From an uncultured Pseudomonadota bacterium (lineage in GTDB: Bacteria; Pseudomonadota; Gammaproteobacteria; Burkholderiales; SG8-39): a stretch of DNA of 13,818 nt. The position numbers were made by a program, and so were the translations under genes. The stretch is taken from contig CAITSH010000080.1 in NCBI GenBank assembly GCA_903895005.1, positions 1 through 13,818 on the forward strand, read 5' to 3'. Positions 1 to 8,200 of this stretch are shown one piece after another. The notes below the pieces were generated by a model. It was not told the origin of the DNA, ran no database searches, and saw only the letters and a list, made by a program, of their open reading frames with translations. Numbering within the stretch: position 1 is the stretch's first letter; every line of letters begins with the position of its first letter.

Positions 1-142
1 AGCGGCTAACCGAAGCCAAACTCCAATCGATTGCAGACCAGCTAAACCAACGACCACGCAAGTGTCTTGGCTACCTGACCCCGCACGAGGTACTCTTCGG
101 CCTCAAGCCCATACCCATTGCGCTTCGAACTTAAATTCGCAG
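1..142 (+). mobile_element. 3' end of an IS30-family insertion sequence (left copy, partial)
   Basis: The first 142 bases are the transposase-distal end of an insertion sequence that continues outside the window. The last part (about 115-142) is shared with the inverted copy at the right edge, and identity between the copies stops exactly after base 142 (left) and before 13707 (right), which I take as the element boundary. The terminal segment ending CTTCGAACTTAAATTCGCAG is AT-richer than its surroundings and is a plausible terminal inverted repeat. No target duplication can be judged because the other end of this copy is not in the window. Confidence 0.8.
3..134 (+). CDS. IS30-family transposase, C-terminal fragment
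   Basis: Frame 3 from the window edge reads 43 residues to a TAA at 132-134. It contains the motif LNQRPRKCLGYLTPHEVLF, the well-conserved C-terminal signature of IS30-family DDE transposases (the 'N-x-RPRK-x-L-x-Y-x-TP' block just after the catalytic glutamate helix). Only the last part of the protein is present, so whether the full gene is intact cannot be judged. The stop codon lies within the putative terminal repeat, as is common for this family. The gene reads inward, towards the downstream end of prc on the opposite strand. Confidence 0.85.
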   Translation, partial: RLTEAKLQSIADQLNQRPRKCLGYLTPHEVLFGLKPIPIALRT

Positions 143-147
143 TATGA

Positions 148-178
148 CTGGAAACCAGCGCCAGTCGGCCGTTTCCAG
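148..178. repeat. Inverted repeat between the IS end and prc
   Basis: CTGGAAAC (148-155) is matched perfectly by GTTTCCAG (171-178), with a 15-base spacer. It lies 50 bases beyond the prc stop on the minus strand and could act as a transcript 3' hairpin for prc. It has no T-run after it, so it is not a classical intrinsic terminator. A second pairing, GACTGG/CCAGTC, overlaps it. It sits only six bases from the IS boundary. Confidence 0.4.
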
Positions 179-227
179 CCATCACCGCCTTGCGGCTTGA
201 GTGCTCGGGGCGTGCGCCGGCGCCCGC

Positions 228-2381
228 CTAGTCGGGTCGCCGCGCGCCAACCGCGCCGTTGCGAACGGCGAACCTTGCGCCGGCCTGCGGCATCGACGCC
301 TGGTCGCCAAGGATGTGCGAAGCTTCTTCGAGCCACACGTCGCGCGCGTCCTTGCGCGCCTGCTCGGCGAGCAGGGACGTGGTGAGATTTCGTTCGTCCG
401 CCTGCAGTCCGTCGTCCTTGAGTTCATCAGCGCCGCCCTTGGCCGCGCGGTCGGAAGCCGCGCGCACCGCGCGCTGCGAAAGCCTTGCCTCCAGTACTTC
501 CTGCTCCTTGCGCCTCGCCTGCTCGTTCAGTGACACGAGGTTGCGCGAGCGCAGCCGCTTCGCCTCGGCGATATCCTCCTGCAGGGCGGCGAAATCACGG
601 TCTTTTTTGACGCGCTCGGCGTGCAGGCGCAACAACTCGGGCAACACCGTCTTCACATCACCGGCGGGGGCATGGGGGGCCGGCTTGATCTGCACCCACG
701 GCAGTGCATTGTCAAAGCTCGATTCGCCGAAGCTCTCTGCATCAGTCGCTTCCGGGAAAGCGACATCGGGCTTGACCCCGCGCAACTGCGTGGTGCCGCC
801 ATTGATGCGAAAGAATTGCGCCACGGTCATTTTGAGTTCACCGAACTGCGGCTTTGGATTTTCCGCCAACTGGTCGAGGTTCACGATGGTTTGCACCGTG
901 CCCTTGCCGAAACTGGATTCGCCGATGACCAGACCGCGTCCGTAATCCTGGATGGCCGCGGCGAATATCTCCGAGGCCGAAGCAGACGCGCGGTTGATCA
1001 GAACGCCAAGCGGGCCGTCCCAGGCCACACCGGCATCGGTGTCGCTCTCCACCGAGATTTCGCCGCCGGCATTGCGTTGCTGCACCACCGGGCCCTTGTC
1101 GATGAACAGGCCGGTCAGTCGCACCGCCTCGGCCAGCGAGCCGCCGCCGTTGTTGCGCAGGTCGACCAGCACGCTGTCGACCTTTTGCCGTTTCAGGTCT
1201 TCGAGCAGGCGCGCCACGTCGCGCGTCGCGCTCTTGTAATCGGGCCGCCCTTCCCGTCTGCCGGTGAAATCCTCGTAAAACGAGGGCAGTGTTATCACAC
1301 CCACACGGCGTGTCGCCCCTCCCTCGGAGACAGTGCGCACGCCCGCCTTGGCCGCCTGCGCATCCAGGCTGATAGTTTTTCTTACCAGGGGCACGGTGCG
1401 ATGCTTGCCCTCGCGACCGGCTGCGGCGGGAATGACGTCCAGCACGACCACCGAATCGGCGGCGCCGCGAATAAGCGCAACCGCGTCATCGAGGCGCCAA
1501 CCCTGCACATCGATCATCGCGCCGTTTTCGCCCTGAGCGACGCCCACGATGCGGTCGCCAACAGCCAGAACCCCCGACCGGCTCGCCGGGCCGCCCGACA
1601 CCAGTTCCCGGATCACGGCCTGACCGTCGATTTCGGCCAGCACCGCGCCTATACCCACCAGCGACAGCTTCATCTGAATGTCGAAATCCTCGGCTGCACG
1701 CGGCCCCAGGTAATTGGTATGCGGCTCGATGGTCATGGTGTAGGCGTTCATGTAGGCCTGGAAGGCATCGGCGCCGGTCAGTCGCGCGATCTGCCGCATC
1801 GCCGTGTCGTAGCGCTTGTCGAGTACCTCGGCAATGCCGCGTTCGTCCTTGCCCGCGATTTTCAGGCGCAGCCAGTCGTTCTTCACACGCTTGCGCCACA
1901 GGTCGTCGATTTCCAACTGCGTCGCGGCCAAGGGCGCTTTTTCACGTTCGTACTGGTAGCTTTCATCGAGCGTGAAATCAAACCCGGTCTTGAGCAGTGT
2001 GCGCGCATGGGCGAACCGTTCGGTGGCACGGCGCGCATACAGGTTGAACATCGCAAAGGGCACGCTCAGGTCCTCGGCCAGCATGGCATCACCCAGCCTT
2101 GTTCGCTGCGCCGACAAGCGGTCGATGTCCGCCTGGGTGAAATAGAGCTTTTCCGGATCCAGGGACTTGAGGTAACGGTCGAATATGCGCCCCGAGGCGA
2201 GCGCGTCCAGGGGCATGCCCTTGTAGTGGTAGCGGGCGAGCACTTCGGCGGCAAGGTGCGCGGCCTGGGCCTGCTGCTTGACCGGCTTCAACTCCACCGG
2301 ATACGGCACACCCGTATCGGGCAACGCGCCATGGGCGGCGGTCGCCAGCGCAAATAACAGCCAAAGCAGCTTCCTGTTCAT
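228..2381 (-). CDS. prc: Carboxy-terminal processing protease (tail-specific protease, S41A family)
   Basis: Periplasmic serine protease that degrades proteins with apolar C-terminal tails and, in E. coli, trims penicillin-binding protein 3 and controls peptidoglycan hydrolases. The protein is 717 residues, against 682 in E. coli Prc. It opens with a signal peptide (about residues 1-18, MNRKLLWLLFALATAAHG), then an N-terminal helical domain, a PDZ domain (about 235-320), the S41 core and a C-terminal Prc extension (about 555-700). The catalytic serine/lysine dyad is visible as Ser468 in RASASASEIF and Lys493 in FGKGTVQ, with the accompanying Asp479; the spacing is the same as in E. coli. The start is chosen from the signal peptide and an AAGGA-type ribosome site 12 bases upstream. 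It is monocistronic as far as visible: the next gene on this strand, dnaE2, ends 321 bases upstream. The IS30 copy begins 85 bases past its stop. Confidence 0.95.
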   Translation of the reverse strand: MNRKLLWLLFALATAAHGALPDTGVPYPVELKPVKQQAQAAHLAAEVLARYHYKGMPLDALASGRIFDRYLKSLDPEKLYFTQADIDRLSAQRTRLGDAMLAEDLSVPFAMFNLYARRATERFAHARTLLKTGFDFTLDESYQYEREKAPLAATQLEIDDLWRKRVKNDWLRLKIAGKDERGIAEVLDKRYDTAMRQIARLTGADAFQAYMNAYTMTIEPHTNYLGPRAAEDFDIQMKLSLVGIGAVLAEIDGQAVIRELVSGGPASRSGVLAVGDRIVGVAQGENGAMIDVQGWRLDDAVALIRGAADSVVVLDVIPAAAGREGKHRTVPLVRKTISLDAQAAKAGVRTVSEGGATRRVGVITLPSFYEDFTGRREGRPDYKSATRDVARLLEDLKRQKVDSVLVDLRNNGGGSLAEAVRLTGLFIDKGPVVQQRNAGGEISVESDTDAGVAWDGPLGVLINRASASASEIFAAAIQDYGRGLVIGESSFGKGTVQTIVNLDQLAENPKPQFGELKMTVAQFFRINGGTTQLRGVKPDVAFPEATDAESFGESSFDNALPWVQIKPAPHAPAGDVKTVLPELLRLHAERVKKDRDFAALQEDIAEAKRLRSRNLVSLNEQARRKEQEVLEARLSQRAVRAASDRAAKGGADELKDDGLQADERNLTTSLLAEQARKDARDVWLEEASHILGDQASMPQAGARFAVRNGAVGARRPD

Positions 2382-2417
2382 GCCGGAGATTCCTTGTCAG
2401 ACACAATTGATCCAGAC

Positions 2418-2443
2418 GTTTAGTCCGGATGTTTGGACCGAAC
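2418..2443. promoter_or_regulatory. Imperfect palindrome upstream of prc (possible operator)
   Basis: GTTTAGTCC (2418-2426) and GGACCGAAC (2435-2443) form an inverted repeat matching at 7 of 9 positions (GTTnnGTCC / GGACnnAAC), with an 8-base spacer. It is centred about 49 bases before the prc start, where a repressor or activator would act. GAACGTTC, itself palindromic, overlaps its right end, but it lacks the 4-base spacer of the LexA-like motif found upstream of imuA. No regulator family is assigned. Confidence 0.3.
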
Positions 2444-2585
2444 GTTCAATTCAGATTTCAAAATATTTCACCACCCAAAATCGGATGTCGCAGCAGCAGG
2501 CGGTAATACCTGTACCGGTCGCGTTCCGCACATCTTTCACGCACCGCACATCCTCACGCAAAACCAAGGAACCCATGCTACCCCC

Positions 2586-2605
2586 TAAGGTACGATAAGG
2601 GTACG
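2586..2605. repeat. Short direct repeat TAAGGTACG / TAAGGGTACG
   Basis: TAAGGTACG (2586-2594) is followed after one base by TAAGGGTACG (2596-2605). The GGTACG halves are 11 bases apart, about one helical turn. It lies roughly midway between dnaE2 and prc. A protein-binding site is possible, but the repeat is short and could be chance. Confidence 0.25.
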
Positions 2606-2702
2606 CCAAGGCACACGTTGAGCCGGCAAAGTACGGTAACGGTTTGTAAGTGTTGTGACCAAACGCCATGCCACGCCCGGCCGCGACAGGTTTCGCCCCC
2701 GG

Positions 2703-5700
2703 TCAGTGAAAATCCCGGCTCGAGGTGTTGAGCCGGCCGAGCAGGCGGCTGTGGTCGAACAGGCGCCTTGCGACCAGATGCACCACACCCTGCTCGCGCT
2801 CGATCACCCCTTCCACGCCCATCAGGCTTGAACCGAGGAGTTCCTGGCGCTGGCGCGCGGTGATGTCCTTCCACACCACAACATTGACGCAGCCGGTTTC
2901 ATCCTCAAGCGTGACAAAGACCACGCCCGACGCAGTACCAGGACGCTGGCGGCAGGTGACAATGCCGCAGGCGCGGACACTGCGGCCCTTGGGCAGTTCA
3001 CTGATTTGCGCGGCGGTGGCAAAGCGCAGTTGCGCCAGGCGCGCGCGCAGCAAGGCAAGCGGGTGGCGGCCCAGCGTGAGGCCGGTGCTTTTGTAATCGG
3101 CGACGATATCGGCCCCCTCGGATGGTGCGGCGAGAACCGGCGGCGCCTCGATCACCGGCGCTTCGGCAAACAGCCCTTGTTGCACGCCGATTCCGGCCAC
3201 GTCCCAGTAGGCGCGGCGGCGGTGCTCGGACAGCGCGGCAAGCGCACCCGCCGCCGCCAGCGCCTTCATGTCGCGCGCATCAAGGCCGGCGCGCGCCGCC
3301 ACGTCGGCGACCGATTCAAAGGCACACTGCGCCCGCGCGGTAACCACGCGCGCCGCACCCGCCTCCGACAAGCCCCCGACCATCAGCAGCCCAAGGCGTA
3401 CCGCGACGCCATCCAGATTTTTCCCACCGCTGTCCCCACCACCTCCACCGCCGGCCGGCTCCAGCGTGCATTCGTGCGCGCTCAGTTGCACGTCGACGGC
3501 ACGCACTTGGACGCCGTGACGTTTTGCGTCCTGCACCAATTGCGCCGGCGCGTAAAAGCCCATGGGCTGGCTGTTGAGCAGCGCCGCCAGAAAGGCCGCC
3601 GGTTCGTGGCGCTTCAACCACGCAGACACATAGACGAGCAGCGCAAAACTGACCGAATGCGATTCGGGAAAGCCGTAATTGCCAAAGCCGAGGATCTGCT
3701 GGTAAATGGCCTGCGCAAACTCGCTCTTGTAACCGCGCTCGCGCATGCCGCTGATGAGCCGCTCCTCGAGATGTTCAAGTCCGCCCTTTTTCTTCCAGGC
3801 CGCCATGGAACGGCGCAGCTGGTCGGCCTCGCCAGGTGAAAAACCCGCCGCCACCACCGCCAGCTGCATCACCTGTTCCTGAAAAATCGGAATGCCCAGC
3901 GTGCGCTCGAGCACGCCGCGCACCGCCTCGCTCGGATATACCACCGGTTCAAGGCCCTGCCTGCGGCGCAGGTAGGGATGGATCATGCCCCCCTGTATCG
4001 GCCCGGGACGCACGATCGCCACTTCGATCACCAGGTCGTAAAAACGCTCGGGCCGCAGGCGCGGCAGCATGGACATTTGCGCGCGCGACTCGACCTGGAA
4101 CACGCCGACGGAATCACCCTGCTGCAGCATGGCGTAGGTGGCCGCATCCTCGGCCGGCACGTCGCTCATGCCGAATGCCCGTCCGCGCCGCTGCGACACG
4201 AAGTCGAGGGTGCGGCGTATGGCGGTGAGCATGCCAAGGGCCAGCACGTCGACCTTGAGCAGGCCGAGGGCATCGAGATCATCCTTGTCCCATTCGATGA
4301 CCGAGCGATCGGCCATGGCGGCGTTTTCTATGGGCACCAGTTCGGCGAGCGGCCCGCGTGAAATGACAAAGCCGCCGACGTGCTGGGACAGGTGCCGCGG
4401 AAAACCCATCAGCTTGTCGGCGATCACCGACAGCCGGCGCATCAGCGCCGAGTCCGGATCGAAGCCCGCTTCGCGAAAACGCGCGGCAAGATCCTTGCGA
4501 TCGTCCCACCAGGCGATGGTGCGCGACAGGCGCTCGACCTGGTCTGTTTCCAGCCCGAGCGCTCTGCCCGCATCGCGCAGCGCGCTTTTCGGGCGATAGC
4601 AAATCACCGTCGCCGCCAGTGCGGCGCGTTCGCGGCTGTATTTTTTGTAGATGTACTGGATCACCTCTTCGCGCCGTTCGTGCTCAAAATCAACGTCGAT
4701 GTCCGGCGGCTCGTTGCGCTCCTTCGAAATAAAACGCTCGAACAGCATAGACATGCGCGCCGGGTCGACCTCGGTGATGCCCAGCGCGTAGCAGACGGCG
4801 GAGTTGGCCGCCGAGCCGCGCCCCTGGCACAGGATGCCCGCGCGTTTGGCGAAGCTGACAATGTCCTCGACGGTGAGGAAAAAAGGCTCGTAGCCGAGTT
4901 CGGCGATGAGTTTTAGTTCGTGCTCGATCAACGCACCGACCTTGTCCGGCACGCCCTGCGCAAAACGCTTCGCCAGTCCGCGCAGCGTCAGCGCACGCAA
5001 ATGGCCGGCCGGGGTCTGCCCCGCGGGCACCAGTTCCTCCGGATATTCGTAGCGCAGGCTGTCGAGTGAAAACGTGCAGCGCGCGGCGATGTCGAGGGTC
5101 GCCGCAAGCAGTTCAGGCGGATAGACCTGCGCCAGGTGCATGCGCTGGCGCAGGTGGCGCTCGGCATTGGGCTCGAGCGCGAGGCCGCAATGCGCCACCG
5201 GCGTGCGCAAACGGATGGCGGTGAGCACATCCTGCAGCGGCTGGCGCGAGCGCTTGTGCATCAGCACGCCGCCGGTGGCAACGAGCGGCAGGCCGCTCAC
5301 GCGCGCCAGTCCGCGCAAGGCGGCGAACTTCGCGCGGTCATCCGGACCATTATGCAATTCAGCGGCGATCCAGCCGCGATCGCCAAAACACTGCGCGAAC
5401 CAGCGGGCATCGGCCGCGCCGGTGCCCTCGTGCGAAGCGGGATCGTGCAGCGCGGGGGCGTCATGGGAAACATCGGGCACGAGCAGTGCGAGACAGCCGG
5501 GCAATGCAAGACCCCCGCACAGTCCGGCCTCGAAGTCCGCACGCAGCAACCGGTAGCTGCCTTTTTTTTCGCGCCGCCTTCCCAGCGTGATCAGCGACGA
5601 CAGCCGGCCATAACCGTCCCGGTCTGTGGCGAGCAGCACCAGGCGCGGACCGTCGTCGAGCTTGATCTCGCTGCCAATGATGAGATGCAGACCCGCCGCC

Positions 5701-5879
5701 TTGGCTGCGACGTGCGCGCGCACGACGCCTGCGAGCGAGCACTCGTCGGTGATGGCGAGCGACGCATAGCCGAGCGCGAAGGCCCGTTCAACCAGTTCGC
5801 TTGCGTGCGATGCGCCGCGCAGGAAAGTGAAGTTGGACAGGCAATGCAGTTCCGCGTACGCGGGCAGGACGGAGTACAT
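2703..5879 (-). CDS. dnaE2: Error-prone DNA polymerase DnaE2 (ImuC)
   Basis: C-family DNA polymerase of 1058 residues that performs translesion synthesis in the ImuA-ImuB-DnaE2 mutasome after DNA damage. The N-terminal PHP domain is seen from residue 8 (AELHCLSNFTFLRGASHASE) to about 270. The polymerase active site carries PPDIDVDF with Asp393/Asp395/Asp397, and the later acidic residue Asp544 in LLKVDVLALGM, matching the catalytic aspartates of DnaE. A C-terminal OB-fold region (about 965-1045) is present. Length and the start MYSVLPAYAELH are typical of DnaE2, which is shorter than replicative DnaE (about 1160). A glycine run (about residue 825-835) marks a linker before the C-terminal part. 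The gene starts 21 bases after the imuB stop with only a weak ribosome site, so it is presumably co-transcribed and partly coupled. Confidence 0.95.
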   Translation of the reverse strand: MYSVLPAYAELHCLSNFTFLRGASHASELVERAFALGYASLAITDECSLAGVVRAHVAAKAAGLHLIIGSEIKLDDGPRLVLLATDRDGYGRLSSLITLGRRREKKGSYRLLRADFEAGLCGGLALPGCLALLVPDVSHDAPALHDPASHEGTGAADARWFAQCFGDRGWIAAELHNGPDDRAKFAALRGLARVSGLPLVATGGVLMHKRSRQPLQDVLTAIRLRTPVAHCGLALEPNAERHLRQRMHLAQVYPPELLAATLDIAARCTFSLDSLRYEYPEELVPAGQTPAGHLRALTLRGLAKRFAQGVPDKVGALIEHELKLIAELGYEPFFLTVEDIVSFAKRAGILCQGRGSAANSAVCYALGITEVDPARMSMLFERFISKERNEPPDIDVDFEHERREEVIQYIYKKYSRERAALAATVICYRPKSALRDAGRALGLETDQVERLSRTIAWWDDRKDLAARFREAGFDPDSALMRRLSVIADKLMGFPRHLSQHVGGFVISRGPLAELVPIENAAMADRSVIEWDKDDLDALGLLKVDVLALGMLTAIRRTLDFVSQRRGRAFGMSDVPAEDAATYAMLQQGDSVGVFQVESRAQMSMLPRLRPERFYDLVIEVAIVRPGPIQGGMIHPYLRRRQGLEPVVYPSEAVRGVLERTLGIPIFQEQVMQLAVVAAGFSPGEADQLRRSMAAWKKKGGLEHLEERLISGMRERGYKSEFAQAIYQQILGFGNYGFPESHSVSFALLVYVSAWLKRHEPAAFLAALLNSQPMGFYAPAQLVQDAKRHGVQVRAVDVQLSAHECTLEPAGGGGGGDSGGKNLDGVAVRLGLLMVGGLSEAGAARVVTARAQCAFESVADVAARAGLDARDMKALAAAGALAALSEHRRRAYWDVAGIGVQQGLFAEAPVIEAPPVLAAPSEGADIVADYKSTGLTLGRHPLALLRARLAQLRFATAAQISELPKGRSVRACGIVTCRQRPGTASGVVFVTLEDETGCVNVVVWKDITARQRQELLGSSLMGVEGVIEREQGVVHLVARRLFDHSRLLGRLNTSSRDFH

Positions 5880-5900
5880 GCGCAGGCACCGGCTTGTGGC

Positions 5901-7346
5901 TCAGGAAAACAAGCCGTGCAGGTACCAGCGCCCGGCCGGCTGGCGCTCGCGGTAAATCCAGACGTAGGACAAGGCCTGGGTGCGCGCGACAAAATAATCG
6001 CGCTTGACGCCCGCATCGTCCCACCAACCCGACTCGATGCGCTCGGGCCCGGCGATAAGCGCAAGCGGCCCCTCGTGTTGTGGCGCCGCCCCCAGTTCGG
6101 GCAGCGGCCGCGGCTCGGGCAGCAACCACAACGGCCGGTCACCCGGGCCCGCGATGAGCGTGGGTTGTTTCGCCCCCGGCTCGGCAACGGCACTGGCACG
6201 TTCGGGCCGATGCTCGGAAGCCATCGCGAGCCCGCCGACCTTCTCGCCGCCAAGGCGCGCGCGCAGGCGTTCGATCAGGTGCTGCCAGTCGCCCTTGTCG
6301 CCACCGGGCCCGGCAAACAACACGCGCGATTCGCCCGACAGCGGCTGGATGTCACGGTCGCCGGCCTCCAGGCACAGCGCGCGCACTGGCTCGGAAAGGG
6401 CGGTGGCGCCGAGGCGCTCACGCAACAGCAACGTGAAGTGTTCGGCATCGCGCGAAGGGGCTACGAGGCCGATGATGATTTCGGTGGCGCGTTCCCGGTG
6501 TGCAAGGCGCAGGCTGAAGCGCTGCACGCCGCAGGCGCGCGCCTGCAAAAAGCCGCCCAGTTGCAACAACAGGCGGCGCGCGGCAAACACCAGGGCCTCG
6601 GCCTGGCTCACCTCGGCGGGCAGTTCCAGGTTGGCCGCAAACTGCTCCGGCGGCACCACCCAGATACGCGGATCGGCAACGACGCCCAGCGCCTGGTCCA
6701 GTCGCTCGCACAAGGCATGGCCGAAGCGCTGCGCCAGTTCGGCGCGCGGCTGCGCAAGTAGCGCACCGACGGTGGCGATGCCCATTTTTCCGAATGCATC
6801 GAGCCATTCACCCTGCGGATCAACCAGTGCGACAGGCAGGGCGGCGAGCACGTTCGCCGGCGCGGCGCCCTCGCCTGCATCAAGGCCCGCGGAAACGCCG
6901 CTACCCGCGCGCGCCAGCCAGCCGGCGGCCAGCGGCGTGCGCGCACAGCACAGTTGCACGCTGTAGTGCATGCCATCGAACCCTGCGCGCAGGGCCGCGA
7001 GCATGGGCTCAAGACCCTTGAACAGCGTGAGGCTGGCCGACACCTCGAGCAGCACCGTGTCGGGGAATTCAAGCGCGACATTGGGCGTGAACTGCCCGCA
7101 CCAGGCGGCGAGCGCCAGCAGCGCCTCGGTTTCACCCTCGGCGTCGCGCGGCTTCACGCGCAGGCGCGGCGCGATGGCGGTGGCGGCGGCCACCGTCATG
7201 CCCGGTCGCACGCCGCGCGAGAGCGCCTTCTTGTCGCAGGCGGCGATGTGCCGGCCTTGCGCGAGGGCAAAGGGCTCAGGCGTGGGCGAGGCGAACAGTT
7301 CGAGCGACAGGCGCGGCAGGTGACAGGCGATCCAGAGCATGGGCAT
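5901..7346 (-). CDS. imuB: ImuB, inactive Y-family polymerase-like protein of the DNA-damage mutasome
   Basis: 481 residues from MPMLWIACHLPRLSLELF; a start two codons later (7340) is equally possible. ImuB proteins resemble Y-family polymerases but lack the catalytic acids and act as the hub that links ImuA, DnaE2 and the sliding clamp. Here the first metal site reads WIACHLPRLSLE, where active enzymes have an aspartate (as in HVDMDCF). The second reads EVSASLTLF in place of the SIDEA-type block, so it should be polymerase-dead. The conserved ImuB tail is present (ESGWWDDAGVKRDYFVA, then WIYRER and WYLHGLF at the C-terminus). I could not spot a canonical QLPLW clamp motif. The start codon lies inside imuA (71-base overlap) without a clear ribosome site, which suggests translational coupling. 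Confidence 0.92.
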   Translation of the reverse strand: MPMLWIACHLPRLSLELFASPTPEPFALAQGRHIAACDKKALSRGVRPGMTVAAATAIAPRLRVKPRDAEGETEALLALAAWCGQFTPNVALEFPDTVLLEVSASLTLFKGLEPMLAALRAGFDGMHYSVQLCCARTPLAAGWLARAGSGVSAGLDAGEGAAPANVLAALPVALVDPQGEWLDAFGKMGIATVGALLAQPRAELAQRFGHALCERLDQALGVVADPRIWVVPPEQFAANLELPAEVSQAEALVFAARRLLLQLGGFLQARACGVQRFSLRLAHRERATEIIIGLVAPSRDAEHFTLLLRERLGATALSEPVRALCLEAGDRDIQPLSGESRVLFAGPGGDKGDWQHLIERLRARLGGEKVGGLAMASEHRPERASAVAEPGAKQPTLIAGPGDRPLWLLPEPRPLPELGAAPQHEGPLALIAGPERIESGWWDDAGVKRDYFVARTQALSYVWIYRERQPAGRWYLHGLFS

Positions 7347-7995
7347 GGCGTTGTTGCGCGTAAGTTGAAGTGAAGGGCGTGGCGAGCGCCGGGATGAGCA
7401 CCGGCCGCGCAAGCGGCCCGCCGCGGCGCTTGAGGATGCGCACCGCGAGGCCGCCCGATGCGGTGTGCAGCGACAGGCGCAGGGGCGCGGGCGAGGATTC
7501 GTTCTGCGCCGCGCTACCGCGAAACACAAACCCCGCGGCGCGTCCGCCCTCGGCCGCCACCTGCAGGCGGCGCAATTCGGGGTAGCGCGGGCGCTCCAGC
7601 CAGCACAGCAGCGCGCCGCAGGCATTGGAGCGCAGCGCCTGCTCGGCCGCCCACAGGGCATCGCGTGCGCCGGTGGTGCGCACGATGACGATGTGCGACA
7701 GGGCGATGCCGGCGGCGGCGAGCGCCGGCGCATAAGGCAGGTAGGGCGGTGCGATCCAGACCAGCGTGCGCCCTTGTGCGGACAGGCGCGCGAGCGCCGG
7801 CCCGAGCAGGCGCAACTCGCCTATGCCCTCGTGGGCGGTAAGGATTTCGGTGAGCGCACCGGAAGGCCAGCCGCCGCCAGGCAACTCGGCGTCAAGCGCG
7901 GCAAAGCCGCTGGCGAGGCCGGTCTCGCCGCCGCAGGAAACAGATGCACCGCGCCAGACCCGGCCGGTCTGCAAGATGGTGGCAAGCGAAGTCAT
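7276..7995 (-). CDS. imuA: ImuA, RecA/SulA-like accessory factor of translesion synthesis
   Basis: 239 residues from ATG at 7995. A TTG at 8010 in the same frame would add five residues, and neither start has a good ribosome site. ImuA binds ImuB and RecA-related partners and is required for DnaE2-dependent induced mutagenesis. It is recognised by position, by the RecA-like segment GLASGFAALDAELPGGGWP (about residues 26-44) and by the family end RGGPLARPVLIPAL. The Walker A loop of true RecA is not present (the following segment is TEILTAHEGIGELRLLGPAL), as expected for ImuA. The last about 23 codons overlap imuB in another frame, a slightly longer tail than the conserved end requires. First gene of imuA-imuB-dnaE2. 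Confidence 0.9.
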   Translation of the reverse strand: MTSLATILQTGRVWRGASVSCGGETGLASGFAALDAELPGGGWPSGALTEILTAHEGIGELRLLGPALARLSAQGRTLVWIAPPYLPYAPALAAAGIALSHIVIVRTTGARDALWAAEQALRSNACGALLCWLERPRYPELRRLQVAAEGGRAAGFVFRGSAAQNESSPAPLRLSLHTASGGLAVRILKRRGGPLARPVLIPALATPFTSTYAQQRHAHALDRLSPAAPVARTVRLAHA

Positions 7996-8105
7996 GGTCG
8001 TGCATTGCAATCGGCAAGGGCTGCAAACAGCGGTCGGCGCAGGAGCGGTCGGGAAACACAGGCTCCGGGAAAAACGTCGGGGGAAGCGCTGGCAGGCATG
8101 CAGGA

Positions 8106-8134
8106 AGACTACCGAACGATCGTTCGGTAGTCAA
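8106..8134 (-). promoter_or_regulatory. Predicted promoter of imuA-imuB-dnaE2 with operator in the spacer
   Basis: On the minus strand TTGACT (8134-8129, -35) is followed by a 17-base spacer and TAGTCT (8111-8106, -10, 3 of 6 matches to TATAAT). The spacer is filled by the palindromic operator, so a bound repressor would block RNA polymerase directly. Transcription would start near 8099, giving a leader of about 100 bases before imuA. Confidence 0.55.
8107..8132. promoter_or_regulatory. 26-bp perfect palindrome; noncanonical LexA (SOS) box
   Basis: All 26 bases from 8107 to 8132 form a perfect palindrome. The core GAACGATCGTTC (8114-8125) fits GAAC-N4-GTTC, the Bacillus-type SOS box, and the GAACGaaCGTTC consensus reported for LexA of the iron-oxidising betaproteobacterium Sideroxydans lithotrophicus. 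Its position over the promoter of imuA-imuB-dnaE2, a classic LexA-controlled operon, supports the assignment. The outer arms (GACTACC / GGTAGTC) extend beyond a LexA half-site, so a TetR-family operator remains an alternative. Confidence 0.7.
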
Positions 8135-8200
8135 ATCAAACCTGGAAATACCGCCGGCCGCACCGTCCAAAGACGCAATACCCCACCCGGAAATCCGCGC

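Larger units (their letters stand above)
2382..2702. other. Intergenic region between dnaE2 and prc
   Basis: These 321 bases hold the promoter of prc (minus strand) and the transcript end of imuA-imuB-dnaE2. I see no gene: reading frames here are short, have no ribosome site and no recognisable protein. No clear intrinsic terminator follows dnaE2. AT-rich blocks around 2440-2475 suit a promoter, for example TTGAAC on the minus strand at 2443-2448, but the -10 match is poor. An imperfect palindrome and a short direct repeat are listed separately. Confidence 0.6.

Noticed and set aside
621..2357. Long plus-strand open frame opposite prc (578 codons)
   Set aside because: It is antisense to a full-length, motif-complete prc; it shows no recognisable domain and arises from GC-rich codon bias.
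2440..2447. Second LexA-like site (GAACGTTC) upstream of prc
   Set aside because: The half-sites are directly abutted without the 4-base spacer needed for GAAC-N4-GTTC.
5136..6761. Long plus-strand open frame opposite dnaE2 and imuB (541 codons)
   Set aside because: It spans two well-identified minus-strand genes and their junction, with a low-complexity arginine/glutamine/alanine-rich translation.
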